Positions 43,267 to 52,040 of a DNA stretch of 64,000 nt are shown in pieces. Origin of the DNA: Lachnospiraceae bacterium (GTDB taxonomy: Bacteria > Bacillota > Clostridia > Lachnospirales > Lachnospiraceae); NCBI GenBank assembly GCA_009774145.1, contig VSND01000015.1:1-64000 (forward strand), read 5' to 3'. The notes below the pieces were generated by a model. It was not told the DNA's origin. It saw nothing but the letters and a program-made list of their open reading frames with translations, and did not search any database. Made by a program: the position numbers and the translations under genes. The stretch's first letter is position 1. Each line of letters opens with the position of its first letter.

Positions 43267-44139
43267 CTACCCAATCGGCGCCTGATAAAAACTCCCGTAA
43301 AAATTCTGCGTTTTCAGCACATTGATGATGATATGGGGATCCTGCTCCCGCATCAGTTCAATGATCTCCGCTGCTTCGTAGGAAGACACCACCGTATGCA
43401 GCAGGTACATTTTCTTATGGCTGTAACCACCCACCGCCTCCACACAGGAGATCCCGTGGCGGTATTTTTGCACATACGCCTTCATCACCTGTTCCGCATG
43501 CATGGTAGTGATCTGCAGGGTCACCCGCTCATAGCGGTGATGAAAGGACGAGATGGTTCTTGTAGAAATAAACTGAAACAGAATGGAATACCCGGCGTAG
43601 ATCCATCCGAACATATAGCCAAAGATGCACAGAAGCACCACATTTCCCGCAAATACCTGTTCCCAGATGGATTTTCCGGTCCGGTTGGACACATAGAGCG
43701 CAATAAAATCCGTTCCTCCGGTGGACGCATTTCCTTTCAGGGCAACGGCAGTGCCGATGCCGTAGAGAAATCCTCCGAAGATTACATTCAGCATTGTATC
43801 GTCAAAAATCGGCTGAAACCTGCAGACCTTCAGAAAAAAACTGGCCAGAAATACCTGCATGAGCGAGTAAAAGGTAAACCGTTTGCTGATGCTGCGGCTG
43901 CACAGGAGCGCCACCGGAATATTCAGGACCAGCATTCCAAGAGAGGTGGAAAAACTTCCTCCGTACAGGGATGCGATATCATCAATCAGAATGGCAACGC
44001 CTGTAAAACCGCCCGACAGAAGTCCTGCCGGACGGATGAATACCTGGATCACAAACGCCTGCATGAGCGCCGATGCCGTGACCGCTGCCACCGTGATAAT
44101 TCTTCGTATGATTCGGTTCTGTTTTGCTCTTGCCCACAT
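43267..44139 (-). CDS. YitT-family membrane protein
   Basis: 290 residues from the ATG at 44139 (AGGAGG 7 bases upstream). Five membrane segments: SALMQAFVIQVFIRPAGLLSGG, then FSTSLGMLVLNIPVALL, and GGFLYGIGTAVALKGNASTGGTDFIALY. The cytosolic C-terminal domain (DUF2179) has ITTMHAEQVMKAYVQKYRHG. YitT proteins are common in Firmicutes and of uncertain transport role. Last gene of the minus-strand PTS operon, 166 bases after cutC. Confidence 0.85.
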   Translation of the reverse strand: MWARAKQNRIIRRIITVAAVTASALMQAFVIQVFIRPAGLLSGGFTGVAILIDDIASLYGGSFSTSLGMLVLNIPVALLCSRSISKRFTFYSLMQVFLASFFLKVCRFQPIFDDTMLNVIFGGFLYGIGTAVALKGNASTGGTDFIALYVSNRTGKSIWEQVFAGNVVLLCIFGYMFGWIYAGYSILFQFISTRTISSFHHRYERVTLQITTMHAEQVMKAYVQKYRHGISCVEAVGGYSHKKMYLLHTVVSSYEAAEIIELMREQDPHIIINVLKTQNFYGSFYQAPIG

Positions 44140-44305
44140 ATTGTCCTCCTGTTCTGTCTTTGCATCGGGCCGCATCTTTGGACGCCGGTGCTTCTTCCGC
44201 GCGTCCTCTGCGAATATTTCATCTCCCGGCATACGCTTTTCTCTGAACGCACAGAAGCCCTGCCATGCAGGGCACTGTGCGATCCTGTTGCTTCCGTTCT
44301 TATTT

Positions 44306-45088
44306 TCAGCCGATTCTTTTTTCCGTCCGGTCCGGAAACCGCCGGACACTGTCCACCAGTTTCCGGACCAGTTCTGACGAAACCACATCATATTCGAATG
44401 TACGTTCTCCATCCGCAATGCTGTAAGAGATCCCATTCTGTACCGTTGTCGGATCCGTCTCCCATGCCTTGCAGGAGCTGTGCACCTGACGGATCCCGGT
44501 GTATTCCATCAGTTCCGCAGCATTGCCTGCATGGACCCCGCTGCCTGCCAGAATCTGGATCTTTGTTCCATAATCCGCCTGCAGCCTCTTAAGCATCTCC
44601 CTTCCTTCCGCCGCCTTTGGTTTCAGGCCGCTGGTCAGCACCCGGGTTACGCCCATGGAGATCAGCTGTTCCATGGTTCCAAAAGGATCTCTGGAGCAGT
44701 CAAAAGCCCGGTGGAATACCGCTTCTTTTCCCATCTCCCGGATCATTTCGGTCAGTTTATGGTTCTTCTTTTCATCCAGAGCAGCATCTGCCTGCAGACA
44801 CCCGAAAGCAATTCCGTCTGCTCCGGAGCGAAGCAGGCGCTCGCATTCCTTTTGCATCACCCGGAATTCATCCTCCGAATAGCAGAAGCCTGCGCCTCTG
44901 GGCCGTACCATGGCAACGACTTTCAGGGAAGGAAATTCTTCCTTTATCATATGAAGCGTTGTCTCTGTGGGTGTCAGCCCGCCCAGCATCAGCGCGCTGT
45001 TAAGTTCAATCCGCCCGGCGCCTCCAAGCGCCGCCTGTTTTGCATCATAATAGCTGCCGCAGCAGATCTCCGCAATCGTTCCTGTCAT
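44306..45088 (-). CDS. cutC: CutC-family protein
   Basis: 260 residues, TIM barrel: AEICCGSYYDAKQAALGGAGRIELNSAL, VVAMVRPRGAGFCYS, ADGIAFGCLQ, FHRAFDCSRDPF, RVLTSGLKPKA, ILAGSGVHAGN, VHSSCKA. Originally named for copper tolerance; the true enzymatic role is unclear, and CutC genes often sit with sugar or amidohydrolase genes as here. 32 bases after the dipeptidase gene, same strand. Confidence 0.9.
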   Translation of the reverse strand: MTGTIAEICCGSYYDAKQAALGGAGRIELNSALMLGGLTPTETTLHMIKEEFPSLKVVAMVRPRGAGFCYSEDEFRVMQKECERLLRSGADGIAFGCLQADAALDEKKNHKLTEMIREMGKEAVFHRAFDCSRDPFGTMEQLISMGVTRVLTSGLKPKAAEGREMLKRLQADYGTKIQILAGSGVHAGNAAELMEYTGIRQVHSSCKAWETDPTTVQNGISYSIADGERTFEYDVVSSELVRKLVDSVRRFPDRTEKRIG

Positions 45089-45120
45089 CGTTCCTGCCTT
45101 TTCTTTCCTCTTTCATTAAA

Positions 45121-46221
45121 CTACAAAAGTCCCAGACGGTAAAGCCCCAATGCGTAGATTTTTGCATTTTTCATCAAATCTTCCTCCTTCATCCACTCAT
45201 TGGGATTGTGTCCGATCCCTTTCTGTCCCGCAAAACTGGGGCCAAAGGGAACGATTCCCGGCATGGCCTTGGCGTAAGTACCTCCGGTCGTCGTTACCGG
45301 CGTCCCGTCTTCCCCGGTTACCTGCTCATAGCATTCCTTCAGCGCCTGCACCATGGGGCTTTCCTTGTCAAACACTGCCGGATCATAATTCTGCAGGAGC
45401 GTTACTCTGTGTTCTCCCGCTTTTTCCCGGATCTTTTCCATAATCTCATCGATGGTATGCCCTGCCGGATAACTGAGCGCCGCTTCAAAAGAAAGACTCT
45501 GCCCGTTCATCCACAGCTTATAATTCCGCATCTCCATGATCCCGTATTCCGGATGGGAAAAATCAATTCCCAGCCGGTCTCCGGTATGATTTGCACCGAT
45601 GAAATACTGAGTTATAAAGTCACAGAAAGAAGGTGTCTCTTTTGCCTCAATCCGGATCACCGCCCGGCCCCGCTCCGCGTATACCACCGGAAATTTACAG
45701 TCCGGCGTAAATCCATATACCGGCGGCTGTTCCTTCGACAGATAATACGTCAGATCTTCAAATCCCGACTCCTCGTCGCATCCAAAGAGGATCCTGATCC
45801 GGTGCTTCGGTTCATACCCCAGTTCCTTCAGTGCATACAGACCGTACAGGCAGGCAAGCACCGGTCCTTTATTATCCAGAACTCCCCGGCCATACAGTAC
45901 CCCCTTTTCTGCATATCCTGCAAAAGGAGGCTGCTTCCATCCGTCTCCGGGCGGCACCACATCCACATGGCCGATGGCACATACATAATCTTCGCCCCTG
46001 CCATACTCCACATAACCGATGTAATTGTTCAGATTTACTGTCCGAAAGCCCAGTTCTTCGCCCATTTCCAGCGCCCTTAGAAGCGCCTTCTTTACCCCCG
46101 GTCCAAAAGGTGCGCCGGGCTGCGCCTTTGCCTCCACGCTGTCAATACGCACCAGTTCCCGGACCGCGTCCAGCATCTGCCCCCGCAGAGACTCTACTTT
46201 TTCCAGAATCTCCTGTTCCAT
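45121..46221 (-). CDS. M20 Sapep-family dipeptidase, short form
   Basis: 366 residues. Zinc/manganese ligands visible: CAIGHVDVVP (His-x-Asp), RGVLDNKGP (bridging Asp), GCDEESGFED (catalytic Glu-Glu), and GHNPNEWM near the end (His). Usual Sapep/PepV proteins have ~450-470 residues; the lid/dimerisation domain is about 90 residues shorter here (compare 449 residues in the paralogue at 57.6 kb). Cleaves small peptides in the cytosol. In an operon with PTS and N-acetylglucosaminyl-asparaginase genes, which suggests use of peptide parts of glycopeptides. Confidence 0.85.
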   Translation of the reverse strand: MEQEILEKVESLRGQMLDAVRELVRIDSVEAKAQPGAPFGPGVKKALLRALEMGEELGFRTVNLNNYIGYVEYGRGEDYVCAIGHVDVVPPGDGWKQPPFAGYAEKGVLYGRGVLDNKGPVLACLYGLYALKELGYEPKHRIRILFGCDEESGFEDLTYYLSKEQPPVYGFTPDCKFPVVYAERGRAVIRIEAKETPSFCDFITQYFIGANHTGDRLGIDFSHPEYGIMEMRNYKLWMNGQSLSFEAALSYPAGHTIDEIMEKIREKAGEHRVTLLQNYDPAVFDKESPMVQALKECYEQVTGEDGTPVTTTGGTYAKAMPGIVPFGPSFAGQKGIGHNPNEWMKEEDLMKNAKIYALGLYRLGLL

Positions 46222-46290
46222 AGGTTCCCTCCCTTTTTCATGGCCGGTACTTTGCTTTTGTCAGCAGCGTACCGGCCCGTGCCTGTGTAC

Positions 46291-47250
46291 TCATTTTTCA
46301 ACAACCGGCGCCATACGCGTCCGCATGTATTCCTCCATCCACTCCGGAGACGCCGGAGCATATGTGCAGCGTCCGTCCTCCTGACGCTCCACCAGATATA
46401 CCTGGGGCTCTCTGCCCTCGGTTACCACTGCAAAAGAAAAGCCTTTGATGTTGGTTGCCACGCCCCACTCGCCGTCCTTGTTCATGGCGATGAGCGACAG
46501 ATCCCCTGCCGTGCCGCGCCGTCTTACAAGCTCTGCATCCAGACGGTTCACCGCTGTCTCACAGGCTTCCTGCGGGTGCATGCCCTCCTTCATAAGCCGG
46601 ACAATCTCATAGGAAATGCATCCCTTCATCAGATCTTCTCCCAGACCGGTGGCACTGGCGCCTCCCACCTCGCTGTCCGCATAAAATCCGGACCCTGCGA
46701 TGGGCGAATCTCCCACGCGCCCTTTTTTCTTCATAAACAGTCCGCTGGTGGAGGTGGCCGCTGTCACTTTCCCGGCACTGTCCAGACAGACCATCCCTAC
46801 CGTGTCGTGCCCGGAATAGGGTTTCAGTTCCTGTTCTCTCTGTTCTTTCACCCGGTTCCGATAGTGCGCTTTCGCCCGGTCTGTCAGCATGTTTTTGCGT
46901 TCAAATCCTTCCTTATGGGCAAATTTCTCCGCACCCTCACCTACGAGCATACTGTTCACTTTCTCATGGCTTAAGCGTCTGGCAATGGATACCGGATTCG
47001 CATAGTCTTTGATGGCTGCCACGGCGCCGATGTCCAGCGTATCCCCGTCCATATATGCAGCATCCAGCTCCACCTCCATCTCCTCATTGGGCAGTCCGCC
47101 GTATCCTACTGATTTATAATACGGAAAATCCTCCACTTCCCGAATCGCCGTTTCAATGGCATCTCCCGCATTTTGTCCTTCCGCCAGCATATGAGCGCCC
47201 TTTTCCACGCCCTCCGCCGCCATTCTCCATGTTGCGATCATTCCCCACAT
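46291..47250 (-). CDS. N4-(beta-N-acetylglucosaminyl)-L-asparaginase-family Ntn hydrolase
   Basis: 319 residues. The nucleophile Thr of the self-cleaving Ntn family is in SGHDTVGMVCLD (about residue 150), with GLFMKKKGRVGDSPIAGSGFYAD and GGASATGLGEDLMK after it. N-terminal half: GQNAGDAIETAIREVEDFP...VGYGGLPNEE. Known family members split the GlcNAc-Asn bond of glyco-asparagine after autocleavage before the Thr. No signal peptide, so cytosolic. AGGAGG precedes the ATG. In the PTS operon, where it could release sugar from imported glycopeptides. Confidence 0.85.
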   Translation of the reverse strand: MWGMIATWRMAAEGVEKGAHMLAEGQNAGDAIETAIREVEDFPYYKSVGYGGLPNEEMEVELDAAYMDGDTLDIGAVAAIKDYANPVSIARRLSHEKVNSMLVGEGAEKFAHKEGFERKNMLTDRAKAHYRNRVKEQREQELKPYSGHDTVGMVCLDSAGKVTAATSTSGLFMKKKGRVGDSPIAGSGFYADSEVGGASATGLGEDLMKGCISYEIVRLMKEGMHPQEACETAVNRLDAELVRRRGTAGDLSLIAMNKDGEWGVATNIKGFSFAVVTEGREPQVYLVERQEDGRCTYAPASPEWMEEYMRTRMAPVVEK

Positions 47251-47329
47251 GATCTGTCCCTCCTGTTTTTTTTACAAAACCGCCGGAAGGTCCGATTTCC
47301 TCCCGGCAGCGTCTGTTTCACTCAGAAGA

Positions 47330-47854
47330 TCAGAAGCAGACCTTCTGTTTCAGCGTTTCCAGCCCCGGATCTTCATCTGCCAGTGCTTTCGCCACCTGAC
47401 AGATATGTTTCAGAGAATCATTCAGCCCCATACCGCCTTTCTTCGGCGTCTTTACAATCAGCACTTTATCTTTATATGCGGCAATCGTCTCTTCATTCTC
47501 CTGAGACATGGCTGCGAATGCCTTTGCATCCGTCGTCCGGTTGATATCGTCCGCCACCCGCGCACACATGGCAGCATAATCTGCATAATTGAATGCCGGT
47601 CCGCAGATTACAATATCCGGCTTTACTTTATGGATCATGGCACACAGTTTCCGGCTCACTTCATCCGGATCCGCCAGATACGTTCCGTTGCCGCAGCACA
47701 GACATGCCATGACCCGTCCGCCGGTCTCTTTCAGATACGGCTGCATCATCACGGCCGGTCCCACCGCTTCCTTTTTTCCGGTCAGCGGCACCATGGTATC
47801 ATCTTTTGTCCCAAGGCCGGACTGAATCTGGTCAAATATCATTACAATCTTCAT
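47330..47854 (-). CDS. GrdB-related putative oxidoreductase
   Basis: 174 residues: MKIVMIFDQIQSGLGTKDDT, RVMACLCCGNGTYLADPDEV, KPDIVICGPAFNYADYAAMCARVADDIN. This corresponds to one part of the glycine/betaine reductase GrdB family, carried as a separate small protein; LCCGNG has Cys where full-length relatives may have selenocysteine. The reaction is unknown. It sits between PTS IIC and asparaginase genes with ribosome site GAGGGATACC. Confidence 0.65.
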   Translation of the reverse strand: MKIVMIFDQIQSGLGTKDDTMVPLTGKKEAVGPAVMMQPYLKETGGRVMACLCCGNGTYLADPDEVSRKLCAMIHKVKPDIVICGPAFNYADYAAMCARVADDINRTTDAKAFAAMSQENEETIAAYKDKVLIVKTPKKGGMGLNDSLKHICQVAKALADEDPGLETLKQKVCF

Positions 47855-47884
47855 GGTATCCCTCCATCGTCGTTGTATTTGCTG

Positions 47885-49219
47885 CTACATGTCGTCAAAG
47901 GACAGATCGTCCAGTGAGAAATCGTCCTCATCCTCTGTCTCATCCGTTCCCTTCGTCTCGTCCGCCAGATACTGTTTATCCATCATCTTGATGAACGGCA
48001 TATACAGGAAGACTCCCAGGATCAGAAGCAGCGCCTGCAGAACCGCCCCCTGCCATCCGGTAGACAGAAATCCGGAGATAATCACCGGCATGGTCCACGG
48101 AATCGCAACGCCGGTACAGATGGGCACCAGACCAATGCTCATGCAGATATAGGAAATGATAATATTGATCGTAGGCACCAGCATGAACGGTATCAGCATC
48201 ATCGGGTTTAACAGGATCGGAAGACCAAAGATGATCGGCTCATTGATTCCGAAGCATCCCGGGATAATTGCCAGCTTGCCCAGCTCCTTGATCCGCCTGG
48301 ATTTGCAGAAAAGCAGCATGGCGATCAGAAGCGAAAGCGTGGAACCGGCTCCCCCAAAGGTTGCGAACAGATCCTGAAACTGCTGACAGATGATATTCGG
48401 CATGGCGTCTCCCGCCTGAAATGCCGCCAGATTCTCTGCGGACAGTGTCTGCAGGATCGGATTGAATACGGCTCCCACTACCGATCCTCCGTTGACACCG
48501 AAGAACCAGAAGAAGTGCAGGAAAATATAGGCAATCACCATGGCCGGAAGCGTGTTTCCAAGAGCCAGAAGCGGCGTCTGCAGAATCTCAAATACAAAGT
48601 CAAAGGCATTGCCGTAAGGCGTCATGGCAAATACCACATTGATGATAAAGAACACCAGTACGGACATTCCCGCCGGAATCAGCGCCGCAAAGGATTTCTC
48701 CACGGTAGGCGGCACGCCGTCAGGCATCTTGATCACCCAGCCTTTGCTGTCCACCCAGGCATATACATGAACCGCCAGAAATGCACAGATAATGCCCACG
48801 AAGATTCCCTTGGAGCCAACCCATCCCAGAGGAATTCCGGATACCACGGACTCTTCAAACAGGATTTCGTACGGCATGATCAGAAACCAGCACACCAGTG
48901 AGATGGCGGCGCCGAACAGCCGGTCCACTTTCATCTGCTCCGCAAAGGAGTAGCCGATCCCCACCACTGCCAGAATTGCCATGATGGAGAAGGTGGCATC
49001 GGTTGGTTTTGAAAAATAGGACGCCCAGTTCTCCCCGAAAAACCGGCCCCAGAATTCAGTCCATCCCGGAATCGGGAAATTGGCGATCAGCAGGAAGAAG
49101 GATCCCACGATCAAAAGCGGCATGGATAACAGAAAACCGTCTCTGACAGCAATCAGATATCTGTTTTTTCCGATTTTTTCTGCCAGCGGCATGAAAAAAC
49201 TCTCTAATTTTTGTAACAT
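47885..49219 (-). CDS. PTS EIIC, lactose/cellobiose family
   Basis: 444 residues, about 10 membrane segments: MLQKLESFFMPLAEKIGKNRYL, AVRDGFLLSMPLLIVGSFFLL, FGVNGGSVVGAVFNP, and IPGCFGINEPIIFGLPILLNP (the conserved NEP motif of sugar phosphorylation). An acidic tail (DETEDEDDFSLDD) ends it. Imports a beta-linked disaccharide or amino sugar. Transcribed with IIA and IIB upstream. Confidence 0.9.
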   Translation of the reverse strand: MLQKLESFFMPLAEKIGKNRYLIAVRDGFLLSMPLLIVGSFFLLIANFPIPGWTEFWGRFFGENWASYFSKPTDATFSIMAILAVVGIGYSFAEQMKVDRLFGAAISLVCWFLIMPYEILFEESVVSGIPLGWVGSKGIFVGIICAFLAVHVYAWVDSKGWVIKMPDGVPPTVEKSFAALIPAGMSVLVFFIINVVFAMTPYGNAFDFVFEILQTPLLALGNTLPAMVIAYIFLHFFWFFGVNGGSVVGAVFNPILQTLSAENLAAFQAGDAMPNIICQQFQDLFATFGGAGSTLSLLIAMLLFCKSRRIKELGKLAIIPGCFGINEPIIFGLPILLNPMMLIPFMLVPTINIIISYICMSIGLVPICTGVAIPWTMPVIISGFLSTGWQGAVLQALLLILGVFLYMPFIKMMDKQYLADETKGTDETEDEDDFSLDDLSFDDM

Positions 49220-49248
49220 CAGCTTTTCCCCCTGTTATTGTTCTGCAG

Positions 49249-49569
49249 CTATTTTGCTGCCTTCATCATTTTAATGGCTGTTTTTAACACTTTCTCTCCA
49301 TCCATCATTCCATACGCCGTCTGATCGATGACTGCGATGGGAATTCCCGTGGATTCGAATTTGTCCACGACCTCCTGATACAGATGCCGCACCTGCGGCC
49401 CCAGCAGGATCACATCCGGATGCCGTTCCTCTACGATCTTGGCGATCTTTCCGTCCGGAAACGCTTCTACCTCGATGGGAAGCCCGTGCTCTGTCGCCAC
49501 CCCCTGCATCTTACTTGCCAGCATACTGGTGGACATTCCTGCGCTGCAAAACAAATATACTTTCTTCAT
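49249..49569 (-). CDS. PTS EIIB, lactose/cellobiose family
   Basis: 106 residues from the ATG at 49569. The phosphorylated Cys is in KKVYLFCSAGMSTSMLASKM (residue 8), followed by VILLGPQVRHLYQEV. Takes phosphate from IIA and passes it to the sugar at IIC. 29 bases before the IIC gene. Confidence 0.92.
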   Translation of the reverse strand: MKKVYLFCSAGMSTSMLASKMQGVATEHGLPIEVEAFPDGKIAKIVEERHPDVILLGPQVRHLYQEVVDKFESTGIPIAVIDQTAYGMMDGEKVLKTAIKMMKAAK

Positions 49570-49594
49570 AAACCATATTCCCCTTTCCGGCCCC

Positions 49595-49933
49595 TTATTG
49601 CGGCAGCCTTTTTTCCAATGCATCCATCTTCCTGTAGTTTTCAATCAGCTCTTCTGCAATGATCTTAAATCCTTCTGCACTCATGAGCTGGTCCTCTGCA
49701 TGGATCAGAAGCAGCGAACCTCCTACCGGCTCTCCGTTGGTCTCCTTCTGCAGCAGTTCAAAATGAGCCTCATGCCCTTTTAAAAACTCCTGCTGCCCCG
49801 AGACGATACAGGCTTCTGCTCCTTCAAAATCCCCGACCCGTGCCTTGCGGACTGCCTCAATGTAACTGGAACGCGCCGTTCCCACGCTGGATATGATCTG
49901 AAAACAGATCATCTCTAATCCTTCCACCCGCAT
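49595..49933 (-). CDS. PTS EIIA, lactose/cellobiose family
   Basis: 112 residues, three-helix bundle: IISSVGTARSSYIEAVRKARVGDFEGAEACI and LLLIHAEDQLMSAEGFKIIAEELIENY with the phospho-His in HAEDQLM (about residue 78). AAAGGAGG precedes the ATG. First gene of the eight-gene minus-strand operon; a 19-bp palindrome lies 65 bases upstream. Confidence 0.92.
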   Translation of the reverse strand: MRVEGLEMICFQIISSVGTARSSYIEAVRKARVGDFEGAEACIVSGQQEFLKGHEAHFELLQKETNGEPVGGSLLLIHAEDQLMSAEGFKIIAEELIENYRKMDALEKRLPQ

Positions 49934-49997
49934 GCTCCTCCTTTCTTTTATCTGGTCTCATTATAGAGCAAAAATACCGGCATATGAGGTAAATCCA

Positions 49998-50016
49998 TTT
50001 CCTCACTGTTAGGAAA
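49998..50016 (-). promoter_or_regulatory. Palindromic operator upstream of the PTS operon
   Basis: TTTCCTCACTGTTAGGAAA: arms of 9 with one mismatch around a central T, 65 bases before the IIA start codon. Matches the perfect version at 55139-55157. Probably bound by the PRD regulator encoded at 52.0-53.95 kb. Confidence 0.75.
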
Positions 50017-50260
50017 TTTTCCCGTTTCCAAAGTGAAAATACAGAAAAATCCGGCAAGATGACCAAAACAGATGTAAAATCCGGAAGGAACTGTCACTGT
50101 TTAGATGCTGCCCCTAACAGGCTGAGCGCCGGCCAGCATCGGAACTTCTGTCGGAACAGAAGCATTGTGCGAATTCCCTTGCCAGACGCATAATCAGACC
50201 GTTATAATAGAAAAAAATCCCGTCTGGCAGCAGCGGGATATGGGACGGAGGAATTCAGCT

Positions 50261-50740
50261 TTGAAAAAGAAAGAAGAAAAGACCAATGTGATGAGAGTCC
50301 TGGATCAGAAGAAGATCCAGTATAAAAGTTACTGTTATGCCGATTCTGGCGTCGTCAGCGGCGCCGATGTCGCCGCCGTTCTGAAGCAGAACCCGGACCA
50401 GGTGTTCAAGACTCTGGTGACGACCGGGAACTCCGGCAGCCATTACGTCTTCCTGGTTCCTGTCTGCAGAGAACTGAACCTGAAAAAAGCCGCCAGGGCA
50501 GCCTGTGAAAAAAATATCCGTATGCTTCCGTCAAAGGAACTGCTGCCCCTGACCGGCTACATCCACGGAGGCTGCTCTCCCATCGGAATGAAAAAACAGT
50601 TTCCCACCGTCATCGACGCATCTGCAATGAGCTTTGACACCATCCTCTTCAGCGGCGGCAGGATCGGTTATCAGGTGGAGGTTTCTGTTGCAGAACTGAA
50701 AAAAGCCTTCCCCTTTCAGCTGGGGGAAATCACAGACTGA
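50261..50740 (+). CDS. YbaK/EbsC-family aminoacyl-tRNA deacylase
   Basis: 159 residues from a TTG at 50261 (GGAGG about 9 bases upstream). Motifs: VFKTLVTTGNSGSHYVFLVPV, ELNLKKAARAACEKNIRMLP, LTGYIHGGCSPIGMKKQFPTVID. These proteins hydrolyse mischarged Cys-tRNA(Pro) in the cytosol. Single gene, unrelated to its neighbours. Confidence 0.88.
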   Translation: MKKKEEKTNVMRVLDQKKIQYKSYCYADSGVVSGADVAAVLKQNPDQVFKTLVTTGNSGSHYVFLVPVCRELNLKKAARAACEKNIRMLPSKELLPLTGYIHGGCSPIGMKKQFPTVIDASAMSFDTILFSGGRIGYQVEVSVAELKKAFPFQLGEITD

Positions 50741-50817
50741 TCCCCGCAGTAAATCCGCAAAAACCGGCATGCCGCCGGAGCAAAGAAAACATGCCCCGTG
50801 TCCAGGACGGACAGCGT

Positions 50818-51459
50818 TTATTCAAAATAAACATGCTCCTCGTGATACCGGATAAATTCGTCTCTGGAAAAATCCGGTATCTCCCCGTATTCCTCCAGCA
50901 TCATTTTGAGCAGTGCAGCGGTCCTTGCCTGCGTGTTGATGCTTCTGGCCGGATTGAACTCAATATCCGTAAAATAATCATACTGCAGAACCGTTTTCAT
51001 CTCTTCCGCCGTCAATGATTCTTTTACCGCGCGGATATACAGATAATCGTAAAACGCGGATTTGGGAACCAGAGGAAAATCCTCTCCCTGATACCGAAAT
51101 GCCTGCAGGGCGCCGGAACTCTGCAGCCTCTGATCCCGTTTTGCTTCTTTCGGAGACACTTCCAGCAGATCGGTATAGGGGCCGCCGTGCTTAAAGACCT
51201 TCGCACTCTGAAATATATTTTCAAGTGTATGGTCATCCAGCCGAAGATTGAACGCACTCAGCTTCACCCCAACCGGATTCCTGCTTTTGCTGCTGATCTC
51301 CAGCGGCCTCGCAGCCGGATCCGCCCGCCGGATTGCATCATGCAGACTGTCTGCGGATTTTTGTTTCTGAGATACCGCGAATCCCGGAAACCATTCAAAG
51401 GAATAACTTTTGCCGACCACCCTTCCATGGTCCTTAAAAAATGCAGGCCTTTCTGCCAT
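50818..51459 (-). CDS. DarT1-associated NADAR-type antitoxin, orphan
   Basis: 213 residues: SYSFEWFPGFAVSQKQKSADSLHDA, LEISSKSRNPVGVKLSAFNL, FQSAKVFKHGGPYTDLLEVSPKEAKRD and FPLVPKSAFYDYLYIRAV. This pattern fits the NADAR proteins paired with DarT1, which remove ADP-ribose from guanine in DNA. No DarT-type ADP-ribosyltransferase gene lies on either side, so it is an orphan antitoxin or anti-toxin decoy. AAGGAGG precedes the ATG. Confidence 0.7.
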   Translation of the reverse strand: MAERPAFFKDHGRVVGKSYSFEWFPGFAVSQKQKSADSLHDAIRRADPAARPLEISSKSRNPVGVKLSAFNLRLDDHTLENIFQSAKVFKHGGPYTDLLEVSPKEAKRDQRLQSSGALQAFRYQGEDFPLVPKSAFYDYLYIRAVKESLTAEEMKTVLQYDYFTDIEFNPARSINTQARTAALLKMMLEEYGEIPDFSRDEFIRYHEEHVYFE

Positions 51460-51549
51460 CCAAACACCTCCTTAAATTTCCATTTGCATTCTGATTATAG
51501 CACAGGAAGGAATCTGCATACAACCGCTTTTACAAAGGAGAGATTTGCC

Positions 51550-51966
51550 ATGCGAACCAGAAAAATACTGACAGCAGCTGCCGCCCGTACAAAGTTACCG
51601 TCCGTCCATACCGAAGCCCTTTCCGAACCGGCTTCGTCGGATTTTGGATACGAAACGGTATGGAAAAGGATCCGGCCCTTTATGATCCGGGCATCCGGAT
51701 ATGATATGGAAGGCCGGGAATCTGATACGGATGATTTTTACTGGGATTTCGGCAACTGGGGCTGCAAGATCGGCGGGCATCCGGCGCTGCGTCAGGCGGA
51801 CATCCGTTCCGAATTTGATGAATACAAAAGCTATACTGCCCTGCTGTTCCAGTATGACCTGACAACAAGAGAACGGCTGGGGCTGGGCACCTTTGCTTTC
51901 TTTATCCGGCCGGAAGACCTGGCCGCCTGCCGGTTTGACCATGTACTGTTTCACTGGCACAGCTGA
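51550..51966 (+). CDS. DUF1963/YwqG-like C-terminal fragment protein
   Basis: 138 residues: DFYWDFGNWGCKIGGHPALRQADIR and YTALLFQYDLTTRERLGLGTFAFFIRPEDLAACRFDHVLFHWHS. This is the last third of DUF1963 proteins (usually ~230-280 residues), with a short unrelated N-terminus, so probably a truncated version. AAAGGAGA precedes the ATG at 51550, so it may still be expressed. Function unknown. Confidence 0.6.
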   Translation: MRTRKILTAAAARTKLPSVHTEALSEPASSDFGYETVWKRIRPFMIRASGYDMEGRESDTDDFYWDFGNWGCKIGGHPALRQADIRSEFDEYKSYTALLFQYDLTTRERLGLGTFAFFIRPEDLAACRFDHVLFHWHS

Positions 51967-52010
51967 TTCTGCGTCTGAAATACACTTTTCGAAGGGACCG
52001 CAGAATGCGT

Positions 52011-52036
52011 ACGGACTGCCCCCGGGGGCAGTCCGT
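52011..52036. terminator. 26-bp perfect palindrome between convergent genes
   Basis: Arms ACGGACTGCCCCC and GGGGGCAGTCCGT without spacer, between the plus-strand DUF1963 gene and the end of the minus-strand PRD regulator. Likely a bidirectional terminator; there is only a weak T-run (GTCTCTCTATT). Confidence 0.6.
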
Positions 52037-52040
52037 CTCT

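Noticed and set aside
43042..44592. 516-codon plus-strand open frame over YitT and the CutC end
   Set aside because: Antisense to the YitT gene, which has membrane segments and an AGGAGG start; the long frame has none.
47330..47854. Selenocysteine (UGA recoding) in the GrdB-related gene
   Set aside because: The relevant motif is encoded with Cys (LCCGNG) and the frame has no internal UGA.
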